Part shown: one piece after another, positions 7,986-16,606 of the stretch
Layout of the letters: every line of letters starts with the position of its first letter
Numbering within the stretch: position 1 is the stretch's first letter
Source: Ectopseudomonas mendocina
Lineage (GTDB): Bacteria > Pseudomonadota > Gammaproteobacteria > Pseudomonadales > Pseudomonadaceae
NCBI RefSeq assembly: GCF_007049795.1
Contig: NZ_SCFY01000005.1
Span: forward strand, 186,001 to 250,000
Direction: 5' to 3'
Length of the DNA stretch: 64,000 bases
Translations under genes and position numbers: made by a program
The notes under the pieces: generated by a model
What the model was told of the DNA's origin: nothing
Database searches by the model: none
What the model saw: the letters and a program-made list of their open reading frames with translations, nothing else

Positions 7986-8765
7986 ATGCCCCAGCCCATC
8001 GTTCGCTTCACCGACGTGACCAAGCGTTACGGCAATCTCACCGTGCTCAACAAGCTCAATCTGGACGTCACCCCCGGCGAGAAGGTGGCGATCATCGGCC
8101 CCAGCGGTTCGGGCAAATCGACCCTGCTGCGTGCGTTGATGACCCTGGAGAGCATTGACGAGGGGGTGATCGCCGTCGATGACGAGCCGCTGACCCACAT
8201 GCCCGGCCGCGACGGCCGCCTGGTGCCGGCCAGCGCCAGCCACCAGCGCAAGGTGCGCGGCAAGATCGGCATGGTGTTCCAGAGCTTCAACCTGTTCCCG
8301 CACATGTGCGCGCTGCAGAACGTGATCGAGGCGCCAATGCAGGTGCTCGGCATGGGCAGGAAAGAAGCGACAGAACGCGCTGAAGACCTGCTGGCGATGG
8401 TCGGTCTGGGCGAAAAGCTGCGCCATTTTCCCTCACAGCTCTCCGGCGGCCAGCAGCAACGCGTGGCCATCGCCCGTGCGTTGGCGATGCGACCCAAGGT
8501 GATGCTGTTCGACGAGGTGACCTCGGCGCTCGACCCGGAACTGTGCGGCGAAGTGCTCAACGTCATTCGCCGCCTGGGCAGCGAGCACAACCTGACCATG
8601 CTGATGGTCACTCACCAGATGGGCTTCGCCCGCGAGTTCGCCGACCGCGTGTGCTTCTTCCACCAGGGCTGCATCCATGAGCAGGGCACGCCGGATCAGC
8701 TGTTCGGCAACCCGCAGCAGGAGCGGACGAAGGCGTTTCTCAGCGCGGTGAACGAGGCCAATTGA
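7986..8765 (+). CDS. ehuA: ectoine/hydroxyectoine ABC transporter ATP-binding protein EhuA
   Basis: 259 residues. Walker A GPSGSGKST at 38-46, Q-loop in MVFQSFNLFP, signature LSGGQQQRVAIARAL and Walker B VMLFDEVTS are all intact, so it should be the working ATPase of the importer. The start at 7986 has GGGAG 7 nt upstream and gives the usual family length. An in-frame ATG at 7941, overlapping the ehuD stop in ATGA fashion, would add 15 residues and cannot be excluded. Last gene of ehuBCDA; no clear terminator follows, only REP-like palindromes. Confidence 0.88.
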   Translation: MPQPIVRFTDVTKRYGNLTVLNKLNLDVTPGEKVAIIGPSGSGKSTLLRALMTLESIDEGVIAVDDEPLTHMPGRDGRLVPASASHQRKVRGKIGMVFQSFNLFPHMCALQNVIEAPMQVLGMGRKEATERAEDLLAMVGLGEKLRHFPSQLSGGQQQRVAIARALAMRPKVMLFDEVTSALDPELCGEVLNVIRRLGSEHNLTMLMVTHQMGFAREFADRVCFFHQGCIHEQGTPDQLFGNPQQERTKAFLSAVNEAN

Positions 8766-8843
8766 GGTCTCTGTGGGAGGCGCTTCAGCGGCGAGGGGGG
8801 GTAACAAGGCTGTCGCGGCTAATAGAGTGCTCTGCCGTTTTCC

Positions 8844-8891
8844 GTAGGAGCGGCTTTAGCCGCGATTTTTCGCAGATAAATCCGCTCCTAC
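8844..8891. repeat. REP-like palindromic element
   Basis: GTAGGAGCGG at 8844-8853 and its exact reverse complement CCGCTCCTAC at 8882-8891 enclose an inner TTTAGCCGCGA segment. A weaker copy (GGGAGGCGCTTCAGCGGCGA) precedes it at about 8774-8795. It lies between the convergent ehuA and PA0919-like genes, a usual REP location. Confidence 0.7.
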
Positions 8892-8927
8892 AGGATCAGC
8901 GCAATCCATTGGCATGCGCCAGTGAGA

Positions 8928-10181
8928 CTAACGCAGCTGCCGCGCTTTTATCGCCGCCAGCATCCTCTGCGCCAACGCCGCGTAATCACCATCGAAGTGG
9001 TGGCCGCCCTCGATCATCAGGTGCTCGCCCGGGGCACCGGCTTCGGTGCAGCCGCTCTCGGCCGTCTCCTCGCTGCCGTAGATGCAATACACCTTGGCTG
9101 CCGGCACCTTGCGCAGTTCCGGCCCGGTCGGTGCTTCCGCACCATCCTTGCCAAGCCAGCCGCTGACGGCGATCTCGAAGCTGCCGCTGCGGGCGAAGGC
9201 GAGCAGCAACATCGCGTCGACCTGCTGCTGATCACTGGCCGGCAGGCGGTTGTAGATCGCCGGCAGCACATCGGCACCGAACGAGTAGCCGGCGAGCACG
9301 AAGCGTTTCACGTGCCACTTGTCACGGTATTGCTGCATCAGCCGCGACAGGTCGGCGGCGCTCTGTTCCGGGCTCTTGTGCTGCCAGTAGTAACGCAGGG
9401 TGTCGATGCCCACCACCGGATAACCGGCAGCGGCCATGTGCTCGGCGGAGGCACGGTCGAGGTCACGCCAGCCACCATCACCGGAATAGAACAGGGTCAG
9501 GGTATCGGCCGATTGCGCCGAGGGATGCTCGATCACCGGCATCGCCGCGCCCTGGCCGGCGAGCAAATGTTGCAGTTCATCGGCCAACAGGGTCGGCAGC
9601 GGCGTGCCCAACGCGCCGATGCGCGGTTCGCCGTTGTGCTGCTCGCGCAGGAAACGTGCGTTGTCGTCACCCGGGTTGTCGTTCCACAGGGCGATCCAAT
9701 GGCCGTGCTCGGCCTTGTTCGGCAAGGGCTCGGCGCAATCGGGCTTGGCCAGATCGAATCCGACAGACAGCGCCTGGGCCTGGTCGTCGCTTTGCGCCGC
9801 CAGCCAGCGCCAGGCCGAGGCTGCTGCCGGGCCGATACCGACCACCACTGTCGGTGCGCCGCCCAGCTCCTCGCTGGCCTGGCTGATCAGTTGCTGTTGC
9901 GCCTTGCAGTCGCCCGCGACGAAGGGCAATTGCAGCAAACGCAGATCGCCCACTTCTGCAAGGCGGCGTAGCGTGGTTTCGTCCAGCGCCTGGTCGGCCG
10001 GCGCGAGCAGCAGCACACGCTGACGCGCCTCGCCCTGGCTCAGCAGTTGCGCCGAGGTGCCCTGTATCTGCAACGTCTCGAACTGCGTGGCGCCGCGCAT
10101 CGACCACCACCAACCCGCCGCCCCTGCAGCCAGGGCAACCACCAACAACACGCCACCCAGTGTCCTTGTCGTCCTGCTCAT
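8928..10181 (-). CDS. AcvB/VirJ-family aminoacyl-phosphatidylglycerol hydrolase (PA0919-like)
   Basis: 417 residues with an N-terminal membrane anchor or signal (about 8-25) and a C-terminal alpha/beta-hydrolase domain. The nucleophile is S300 in GYSFG, with a late histidine in IEGGHHFDG. Established for relatives: PA0919 of P. aeruginosa hydrolyses alanyl-phosphatidylglycerol and Agrobacterium AcvB hydrolyses lysyl-phosphatidylglycerol, both on the periplasmic side. The gene starts 1 nt after the mprF stop, so synthesis and removal of the modified lipid are made from one message, as in P. aeruginosa. The N-terminal half (about 30-200) is a degenerate domain usual in the AcvB type. Confidence 0.82.
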   Translation of the reverse strand: MSRTTRTLGGVLLVVALAAGAAGWWWSMRGATQFETLQIQGTSAQLLSQGEARQRVLLLAPADQALDETTLRRLAEVGDLRLLQLPFVAGDCKAQQQLISQASEELGGAPTVVVGIGPAAASAWRWLAAQSDDQAQALSVGFDLAKPDCAEPLPNKAEHGHWIALWNDNPGDDNARFLREQHNGEPRIGALGTPLPTLLADELQHLLAGQGAAMPVIEHPSAQSADTLTLFYSGDGGWRDLDRASAEHMAAAGYPVVGIDTLRYYWQHKSPEQSAADLSRLMQQYRDKWHVKRFVLAGYSFGADVLPAIYNRLPASDQQQVDAMLLLAFARSGSFEIAVSGWLGKDGAEAPTGPELRKVPAAKVYCIYGSEETAESGCTEAGAPGEHLMIEGGHHFDGDYAALAQRMLAAIKARQLR

Positions 10182-10182
10182 C

Positions 10183-12819
10183 TCAACGCCTCACCAGTCC
10201 ACCCAGGCCGCCAGCGATCAACGTGGCGGTGTCGGCCAATGCCACCCAGGGGTCGAGCCCGGCCGGCACGGCCAGGTAACGCGGCTCCCACTGCGGCAGG
10301 AACTTGTCCTTGAAGCGGCGCAGGCCCTGGAAGTTGTAGAAGTTCTCGCCACGGTCGAACACCAGCGCGCCGAGACGCAGCGGCAGCGGCGCACCCTTGC
10401 GGGTCTGCAGGCCGGCCAGCGGCACCATGCCGAGACTGAAACGTGCATAGCCCTCGCTCTGAAACTGCTGGATCAGGCCAAGCATGAGAAACTCCATGGT
10501 CGACTTCGGCGCATCCGGCAGCACGCGCATCAGATCGAGGCTGGCCACTGCGCGCGTCTCGCATTCCAGCAGATTGGCGAAGGCCACCGCGCGGCCCTCG
10601 AAGCGCACCACCACGACACGAAAATGCGCCAGGTATTCGGGGCTGAAACGGCCCAGGGAAAAACCCTTCTCGCGCACGTTCTTGCCCTGCAGCCAGGCAT
10701 CGGAAATCGCATGCAGCTCGTCCATCGGCACCTGGCCGGGGGCGTGGAACTCCAGGCTCAGACCATCGCGTTGGCCGCGGTTCCAGGTGTAGCGCAGGGC
10801 CTTCATCTCCTTGCCGTTGCTGGCCAGGTCGAAGGTCTTCAGATCCACCAGCGCTTCTTCGCCGAGCTTCAGCGCGGTCAGGCCGATGTCGATATAGCCG
10901 GGCAGGTTCTCCGCGCGCACCTGATAGAACACCGGCCGCGCATGGTGGCGGTCGCAGAGGTCACGGAACTGCCAGATCAGCTCGGCACGCGCCGCCGGCG
11001 GACCGATCGGGTCGAACAGTGCCACCAGGCTGCGCCCGCGACGGGCATACATGAGGAAGGCTTCGCTATCGGGATGGAACAGCAGCGCCTTGTCGCCGCT
11101 AAGTGCCAGGCCACCCTCAGGCTGACGCGAGGCCTGGACGATGGCACGGGCACGCAGCAACGCGTCCCCGCCTGGCAGACTGATACTTGGCGGCGTGGCG
11201 CGCAGTAGCCAGGTCAGGCTGACCGCCAGCAGCACCAGGGCACTGCCCAGCGCCGCCCGCAAGCCGCGCGGGGCATTGGCATCCAGCTCGAACTGCCACC
11301 ACAGCTGATGGCTGTAGGCGACATCCTGATAGGCGAACAGCAGCAGCCACACCGAGGCGGCGATCACTCCGACCGTTGCCGCCAGCGCTAGGCCGGATGC
11401 CGGCACGTCCATCAATCGGCTACGTCGGTAGAACTCGCGGCGAAACAGCGCCAGCAAGCCGGCGATGGCCGCAAGGGCCAGGGCCTCCGGCCAGTCGAAG
11501 CCCTTGAGCAGCGACAACACCACGCCCAGGCAGAGCAGCACCAGGGTCAGTGCCCAGGCCGCCGACAGGCGCCGACGCAACCCTTGCGCCAGCAGCAGGC
11601 AAAGCGTGCCGACCAGGCTGGCCGCCAGGTGCGAGGCCGCCACCAGTTGCGGCGGCATGAGGAAACCCAGCGCCTCCAGGCGTTCGTCCATGGTCGGCGT
11701 CACCCCGGAGAACAGCAGCACCGCACCGGCGCAGAACACCAGCAGCGCCAGCAGGGGTACCGCCATACCACTGGCCATGCGCGCCACCTGCCGCGGGAAC
11801 CACAGGCGACGCGCCTCGGCGGCCAGCAGCAGGAGACCAGCCGCCACCAGCGGCAAAATCACATAGAGCAGGCGATAGAGAAGCATCGCCGCGACCAGCC
11901 CGGCCGGGTCGATACGCGAGGAAAAGGCCGCCAGCAGCACCGCCTCGAACACCCCGACACCGCCCGGCACATGGCTGAGCACACCGGCTGCCAGTGCCAG
12001 CATGTAGATCAGCACGAAGGAGGAGAAAGGCGGCGCCTCGAGCAGCAGCAGATACAGCACGCTGGCAGCGATCAGTACATCGAGGCTGCTGATCAACAGC
12101 TGCGTCAGGCTCATGCGCAAACCGGGCAGACGCAGACTGAAGCGGCCCAGATCGATTTGCCAGCAGCCAGGCGCGGGGCGCTCGGCCAGGCGTTTACGGC
12201 TGACCAGCAGCCCCACCACCAGCGCCGCGAGCAATATCGCAACGGCCAACACTGCCAGCACAGGCTCGGACAGGCGCAGCGCGGCCGAGGCATCCGCGAG
12301 ATCGAACAGAGCTGCCAATGCCGCGAGAATCGGCAGGCTGACGCCCAACGACAGGCTGGCGAACAGGCTCATGCGCGCCACATCGCCCGCGCTCAGCCCA
12401 TTGCGCCCGTACAGGCGATAGCGCACCGAACCACCGGACAACGCCGACAGGCCCACGGCATTGCCGATGGCAAAAGCGCAGAAACCACCGAGTGCCAGGG
12501 TCGGCGGCGGCAGATCGACGTTGGCATAGCGGCTGGCTGACCACTCGTAGGCGAGCATCACCAAAAAGCCCAGCACAGTGGCCAGCAAAGCGCCGAGTAA
12601 AGCCTGCGGCGGCACGGCCGCCAGGGATTCACGCACCTGATCCGGATTGATCTCGCGCACCAGGTGCCAGCAGGCGACCAGCGCCAGGCCGAACAACAGC
12701 AGCGAAAGGCCGAGGCCGATCAGGTGTCGGTTGCGTTGCAGCCAGCCGGATTGGGGAGAGGGAGGAAGATCTGGCGCGCCTGCGCTTTCAGCGGGAAGTT
12801 CGGGTACCGCTCGACTCAT
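10183..12819 (-). CDS. mprF: phosphatidylglycerol flippase / aminoacyl-phosphatidylglycerol synthase MprF
   Basis: 878 residues. About 12-14 membrane helices fill the N-terminal flippase half (about 30-520), followed by a cytoplasmic DUF2156/GNAT-like synthase domain (about 530-870) that transfers an amino acid from tRNA to phosphatidylglycerol. In P. aeruginosa the product is alanyl-PG, which lowers susceptibility to cationic peptides and some drugs; lysine cannot be excluded here. The ATG at 12819 gives the usual family length and has AGAGG 10 nt upstream; a GTG 27 nt earlier is in frame but less likely. Forms a two-gene unit with the downstream hydrolase gene. Confidence 0.9.
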   Translation of the reverse strand: MSRAVPELPAESAGAPDLPPSPQSGWLQRNRHLIGLGLSLLLFGLALVACWHLVREINPDQVRESLAAVPPQALLGALLATVLGFLVMLAYEWSASRYANVDLPPPTLALGGFCAFAIGNAVGLSALSGGSVRYRLYGRNGLSAGDVARMSLFASLSLGVSLPILAALAALFDLADASAALRLSEPVLAVLAVAILLAALVVGLLVSRKRLAERPAPGCWQIDLGRFSLRLPGLRMSLTQLLISSLDVLIAASVLYLLLLEAPPFSSFVLIYMLALAAGVLSHVPGGVGVFEAVLLAAFSSRIDPAGLVAAMLLYRLLYVILPLVAAGLLLLAAEARRLWFPRQVARMASGMAVPLLALLVFCAGAVLLFSGVTPTMDERLEALGFLMPPQLVAASHLAASLVGTLCLLLAQGLRRRLSAAWALTLVLLCLGVVLSLLKGFDWPEALALAAIAGLLALFRREFYRRSRLMDVPASGLALAATVGVIAASVWLLLFAYQDVAYSHQLWWQFELDANAPRGLRAALGSALVLLAVSLTWLLRATPPSISLPGGDALLRARAIVQASRQPEGGLALSGDKALLFHPDSEAFLMYARRGRSLVALFDPIGPPAARAELIWQFRDLCDRHHARPVFYQVRAENLPGYIDIGLTALKLGEEALVDLKTFDLASNGKEMKALRYTWNRGQRDGLSLEFHAPGQVPMDELHAISDAWLQGKNVREKGFSLGRFSPEYLAHFRVVVVRFEGRAVAFANLLECETRAVASLDLMRVLPDAPKSTMEFLMLGLIQQFQSEGYARFSLGMVPLAGLQTRKGAPLPLRLGALVFDRGENFYNFQGLRRFKDKFLPQWEPRYLAVPAGLDPWVALADTATLIAGGLGGLVRR

Positions 12820-12884
12820 GTCGAAAACGCCTCTGATGGACGCCACCTCGGAGTGAGGCCTAGATCAGAGTGTAGATGTAACAA

Positions 12885-12908
12885 AATGTTCCGCAGCTTC
12901 GAAACATT
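12885..12908. repeat. inverted repeat between the PilZ gene and mprF
   Basis: Arms AATGTTCCG and CGAAACATT (8 of 9 pairs) with a 6-nt spacer. It is about 31 nt past the PilZ-gene stop and about 66 nt before the mprF ATG. On the minus strand it is followed by TTTTGTT, so it may be a weak terminator for the PilZ gene or an operator of mprF. Confidence 0.4.
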
Positions 12909-12939
12909 CCTGACGCAAGTCCGGATTGGCTGGCGCGGC

Positions 12940-13206
12940 TCAGGCCTCGCCGAGAAAACGCAAGCCCGCCCCTTCAGCATCCACGCGCATCACTTCCATC
13001 TTCAATACTGGCGCAGGGAAGGGCAAATCCTGCACCTGGCCGATCACTTCGGTGCCGACCGACAAGCTGGCCATGTCTGGATGCTTCACGTAGACACCGC
13101 TATCGGACAGGTCACGAGTCTGCGCCAACAGCTCGCCGAAGCTGGGGTGGCTGATCTTGATCCGGCACTTCATCGGGGTACGCACCTGCTGGCGCTGGTT
13201 CGGCAT
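12940..13206 (-). CDS. PilZ-domain protein (PA0012-like)
   Basis: 88 residues, essentially a single PilZ domain. The c-di-GMP-binding signatures are present: RQQVR at about residues 5-9 (RxxxR) and DLSDSG at about 33-38 (D/NxSxxG). It is therefore a plausible small c-di-GMP receptor or adaptor, with no output domain of its own. The start at 13206 has GGAG 5 nt upstream; longer in-frame starts would run back into the intergenic region. It follows the terminator of the htrB gene and corresponds in position to PA0012 next to PA0011 in P. aeruginosa. Its partner cannot be read from the sequence. Confidence 0.85.
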   Translation of the reverse strand: MPNQRQQVRTPMKCRIKISHPSFGELLAQTRDLSDSGVYVKHPDMASLSVGTEVIGQVQDLPFPAPVLKMEVMRVDAEGAGLRFLGEA

Positions 13207-13280
13207 GACGGCTCCGGGGGATAGGCGGGCGATGCAGCCTTTAATAACGCAAAATCGAAGCAATTCCCAACGCTCGACAG

Positions 13281-13305
13281 AAAAAAGGCGCCATCGAGGC
13301 GCCTT
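13281..13305 (-). terminator. Rho-independent terminator after the lipid A acyltransferase gene
   Basis: Perfect 8-bp stem AAGGCGCC/GGCGCCTT with a 5-nt loop. On the minus strand the stem is followed by a run of T (plus-strand AAAAAA at 13281-13286). It lies about 30 nt after the stop codon of the acyltransferase gene. Confidence 0.85.
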
Positions 13306-13334
13306 CGTTCATCATCGTGCTCAGTGGCAGTACG

Positions 13335-14222
13335 TCAGTACCACTTGGCCTCACCATCCGGGCGTTTCTTGAAGCGCTTCATGCTCCACATGTACTGGCT
13401 CGGGTAGTTGCGCACGTAACGCGACACCACTTCGCTCATCGCCGCCACGCCTTCTTCGACGTTCTCGCTGTACATGCCCTCGGGGGCCGCCTCGAGGATC
13501 ACCTTGTAGCCGCTGCCATCCGGCAGGCGCAACGCATGCAGGAACACACCGACCGCCTTGCCACCAGTGAGCATGCTCGGCACGAACTTGCTGGTCAGCG
13601 CGGTGGTACCGAGAAAAGGCACGAACACACCCGACGAACGGCTCGGCTCTGGGTCAGCCGGAATACCCACGGCGCCGCCCTTGCGCACTTCCTTGATGAC
13701 GCTGAGGATGCCTTCCTTGGTCGACGGCGCGACACGGTTGCCCATCTGCACGCGCTGCTGCTGCAGCAGTTCGTCGACCGCCTTGAGCTTCGGCGGGCGA
13801 TAGAAAATGATCGGTTTGCACTGGTTGCAATAGAAGTGGTTGAGCACTTCCCAATTGCCCAGGTGGCTGGTGATACCGACCACGCCCTTGCCGGATGCCA
13901 GCGCCTGCTGCAGCACTTCCAGGCCTTCCACCTCGCGCACCAGCTTGAGCGATTTCTGCGCCGGCCAGATCCAGGCGCAGGCGCTTTCGGTCAGGGTCTT
14001 GCCGATGTCCTTGAGGCTTTGCCCGACCAGTTTGTCCAGTTCGGCCTGATTCAGCTCCGGGAAGCACTTGCTCAGGTTGATGCGCACCACGTCACGCGAG
14101 CCGTTCGGCAGCTTCCACATCAGCCAGCCGATGGCATTGCCCACGGCCTGCACGGCACGCCAGGGCAGCAGTGCGAACAGACGCAGGAACCCGACCACCA
14201 GGGCGCCCTTGAGTTTTTCCAC
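13335..14222 (-). CDS. lpxL: lipid A late acyltransferase, LpxL/HtrB family (PA0011/HtrB1-like)
   Basis: 295 residues, LpxL/LpxM (HtrB/MsbB) family, inner-membrane enzyme with one N-terminal anchor helix (about 5-30). The HX4E catalytic motif is visible in SHLGNWEV. A GTG start at 14222 is chosen: GGAG lies 6 nt upstream and the product has the same length as P. aeruginosa PA0011. Related HtrB proteins add secondary (2-hydroxy)laurate to lipid A; which position is acylated cannot be told from the sequence. A long in-frame upstream extension lacks a start signal and overlaps the preceding gene region, so it was not used. Confidence 0.86.
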   Translation of the reverse strand: MEKLKGALVVGFLRLFALLPWRAVQAVGNAIGWLMWKLPNGSRDVVRINLSKCFPELNQAELDKLVGQSLKDIGKTLTESACAWIWPAQKSLKLVREVEGLEVLQQALASGKGVVGITSHLGNWEVLNHFYCNQCKPIIFYRPPKLKAVDELLQQQRVQMGNRVAPSTKEGILSVIKEVRKGGAVGIPADPEPSRSSGVFVPFLGTTALTSKFVPSMLTGGKAVGVFLHALRLPDGSGYKVILEAAPEGMYSENVEEGVAAMSEVVSRYVRNYPSQYMWSMKRFKKRPDGEAKWY

Positions 14223-14323
14223 GAGAGACTCCAAGCGTTTCTGCAAAGCGCCCAGTTTAACAGGACGTTCAAAAACGTTGGTGAGGCAGGCAAGACAAGG
14301 CGTGACGACCAGGGCCGGCTCAG

Positions 14324-14935
14324 TCAGTAAAGGCTCGTCCGCAGCCGCTGCTGTAGATCGCGCTCGTAGGCCTCGACGTCGAATTCCTCGTAGATGCAGC
14401 GGAAGATATCGCCCGCGCTCGGCAGGCTGGCGCGCTCCACCTGGCGCGATGCATCCCACAGACCGGAACGCACTGCCGCCTTGGAGCACTGGAAGTAGCA
14501 GCTGTGGATATGGATGCGCAGTACGCTGCGCGGCAGCTTGTCCTGGGCACGGCCCAGTTCCAGCAGCTCGGGGTCGAGGGAGATTTCGGCACGGCCGTTG
14601 ACCCGCAGACTCTCGCCCACGCCCGGAATCAGGAACAGCAGCGCCACCTGCGGGTTGAGCACGATATTGCGCAGGCTGTCGATGCGGTTGTTGCCGGGGC
14701 GATCCGGCAGCAGCAGGGTCTGGTCATCGAGGATGTGCACGAACCCCGGCGCATCACCACGCGGCGAGCAATCCAGGCCATCCGGGCCGACGCTCGCCAG
14801 CACCACGAAGGGCGACGCCTCGATCAATGCGCGGTAGGGTTCGATCAGTCGCGGCAGCTCCTTGCGCCGCGAGCGCTCGTGGCTTTCCCCATACAGCGCC
14901 TGCAGTTGGTCCAGCGTGGTGATGGTAGTGGTCAT
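14324..14935 (-). CDS. pyridoxamine 5'-phosphate oxidase-family FMN-binding-fold protein
   Basis: 203 residues with the split beta-barrel of the PNPOx-like family (MSMEG_1061 type); segments FVVLASVGPDGLDCSPRGD and LLLPDRPGNNRIDSLRN are characteristic. Members of this branch bind FMN or a related flavin and are of unknown physiological role; it is not PdxH. Its start overlaps the tag stop by 4 nt, so it is co-translated with tag. It separates tag from the lipid A acyltransferase gene, which are adjacent in P. aeruginosa as I recall, so it may be a lineage-specific insertion. Confidence 0.75.
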   Translation of the reverse strand: MTTTITTLDQLQALYGESHERSRRKELPRLIEPYRALIEASPFVVLASVGPDGLDCSPRGDAPGFVHILDDQTLLLPDRPGNNRIDSLRNIVLNPQVALLFLIPGVGESLRVNGRAEISLDPELLELGRAQDKLPRSVLRIHIHSCYFQCSKAAVRSGLWDASRQVERASLPSAGDIFRCIYEEFDVEAYERDLQQRLRTSLY

Positions 14936-15486
14936 GGCGCCCTCAGTTGCGCATAGCGGTCGCAGTCAGTGGTGTGGTCCATCACCATACCCGTGGCCTG
15001 CATGAAGGCATAGCAGATGGTCGGCCCGACGAAGGTAAAGCCGAGCTTCTTCAGCGCCTTGCTCATCGCTTCGGCCTCGGGCGTCACCGCCAGCATCTGG
15101 CTACGGTCGCTGAAGTGGTTGATCTTCGGCACGCCACCAACGAACGACCAGAGCAGCGTTACCGGGTCGTCCAGCTTCAGCCAGGCCTGAGCGTTCTGCC
15201 GCACGGCCTTGAGTTTGAGGCGGTTGCGGATGATCCCGGGGTCCTGCATAAGCACCTCGATCTCTTCATCGCTCAAGCGCGCCAGACGCTCGGGGTCGAA
15301 GCCGTGCAGCACCTGGCGATAGCGCTCGCGCTTCTTCAACACGGTGATCCACGACAGGCCGGCCTGCGCGCCTTCGAGCAGCAGCATCTCGAACAGATGG
15401 CCGGCATCGCGCTGCGGCACGCCCCATTCCTCGTCGTGATAGGCCTGGTACAGCGGATCGTCGGTACACCAGAAGCAGCGCGGCAT
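14932..15486 (-). CDS. tag: DNA-3-methyladenine glycosylase I
   Basis: 184 residues, the usual length. The zinc 'snap' ligands C4 and H17 at the N-terminus and H171 and C175 at the C-terminus are all present. The family segments CFWCTDDPLY, HDEEWGVP and GFTFVGPTICYAFMQATG are intact. It removes 3-methyladenine from alkylated DNA in base excision repair. It is divergent from glyQ; the 172-nt gap to the glyQ start would carry both promoters. Confidence 0.95.
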   Translation of the reverse strand: MPRCFWCTDDPLYQAYHDEEWGVPQRDAGHLFEMLLLEGAQAGLSWITVLKKRERYRQVLHGFDPERLARLSDEEIEVLMQDPGIIRNRLKLKAVRQNAQAWLKLDDPVTLLWSFVGGVPKINHFSDRSQMLAVTPEAEAMSKALKKLGFTFVGPTICYAFMQATGMVMDHTTDCDRYAQLRAP

Positions 15487-15658
15487 GATCGTAGGCCTCG
15501 GTTAGGGGTCGAAGCGACGACTATAGCGGCAAAATAACTGGATATAAATACAGTTTCATACGACTTGAATGATGCCGATGTGCCGTACCCTGCGGCCTGC
15601 GCCGAGTTTCGATATACTCCCCGGCTTTCCCTCGCAAGCCTCCACAGGTGATTTTTTC

Positions 15659-16606
15659 GTGAGCCAGACCAAGCCTGCCGTGCGCACCTTCCAGGACCTG
15701 ATCCTGGCCCTGCAGAACTACTGGGCCGAGCAGGGCTGCGTGGTGCTGCAACCCTACGACATGGAAGTAGGCGCCGGCACCTTCCACACCGCCACCTTCC
15801 TGCGCGCCATCGGCCCGGAGACCTGGAACGCCGCCTACGTGCAGCCTTCGCGTCGCCCCACCGACGGCCGCTATGGCGAAAACCCCAACCGCCTGCAGCA
15901 CTACTACCAGTTCCAGGTGGTCTTGAAGCCCAACCCGGAGAACTTCCAGGAGCTGTACCTGGGTTCGCTTAAGGCCATCGGCCTCGACCCGGAAGTGCAT
16001 GACATCCGCTTCGTCGAAGACAACTGGGAATCACCGACTCTCGGCGCCTGGGGTCTGGGCTGGGAAATCTGGCTCAACGGCATGGAAGTCACCCAGTTCA
16101 CCTACTTCCAGCAGGTCGGTGGCATCGAGTGCTATCCGGTGACCGGCGAGATCACCTACGGCCTGGAGCGCCTGGCCATGTACCTGCAGGGCGTCGACTC
16201 GGTCTATGACCTGATCTGGACTGACGGCCCGTTCGGCACCGTGACCTACGGCGACGTGTTCCACCAGAACGAAGTGGAGCAGTCCACCTACAACTTCGAG
16301 CACGCCAACGTCGAGAAGCTGTTCGAGCTGTTCGACTTCTACGAGAGCGAAGCCAACCGCCTGATCGAGTTGGAGCTGCCGCTGCCGACCTACGAGATGG
16401 TGCTCAAGGCCTCGCACACCTTCAACCTGCTCGACGCCCGCCGCGCCATCTCGGTAACCGCGCGCCAGCAGTACATCCTGCGCGTGCGCACCCTGGCCCG
16501 CGCCGTGGCGCAAAGCTACCTGCAAGCGCGCGCCAAGCTCGGCTTCCCCATGGCCACCCCCGAACTGCGTGATGAAGTACTGGCCAAGCTGGAGGCGCAA
16601 GCATGA
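15659..16606 (+). CDS. glyQ: glycyl-tRNA synthetase alpha subunit
   Basis: 315 residues, same length as in P. aeruginosa. Class II catalytic core of the bacterial alpha2beta2 glycyl-tRNA synthetase; the near-invariant openings [12 protein letters not shown] and [14 protein letters not shown] and the [15 protein letters not shown] segment are visible. The start is a GTG at 15659, with AGGTG upstream; an in-frame ATG 90 nt earlier has no ribosome-binding site. The stop overlaps the glyS start by 4 nt. Confidence 0.95.
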   Translation: MSQTKPAVRTFQDLILALQNYWAEQGCVVLQPYDMEVGAGTFHTATFLRAIGPETWNAAYVQPSRRPTDGRYGENPNRLQHYYQFQVVLKPNPENFQELYLGSLKAIGLDPEVHDIRFVEDNWESPTLGAWGLGWEIWLNGMEVTQFTYFQQVGGIECYPVTGEITYGLERLAMYLQGVDSVYDLIWTDGPFGTVTYGDVFHQNEVEQSTYNFEHANVEKLFELFDFYESEANRLIELELPLPTYEMVLKASHTFNLLDARRAISVTARQQYILRVRTLARAVAQSYLQARAKLGFPMATPELRDEVLAKLEAQA

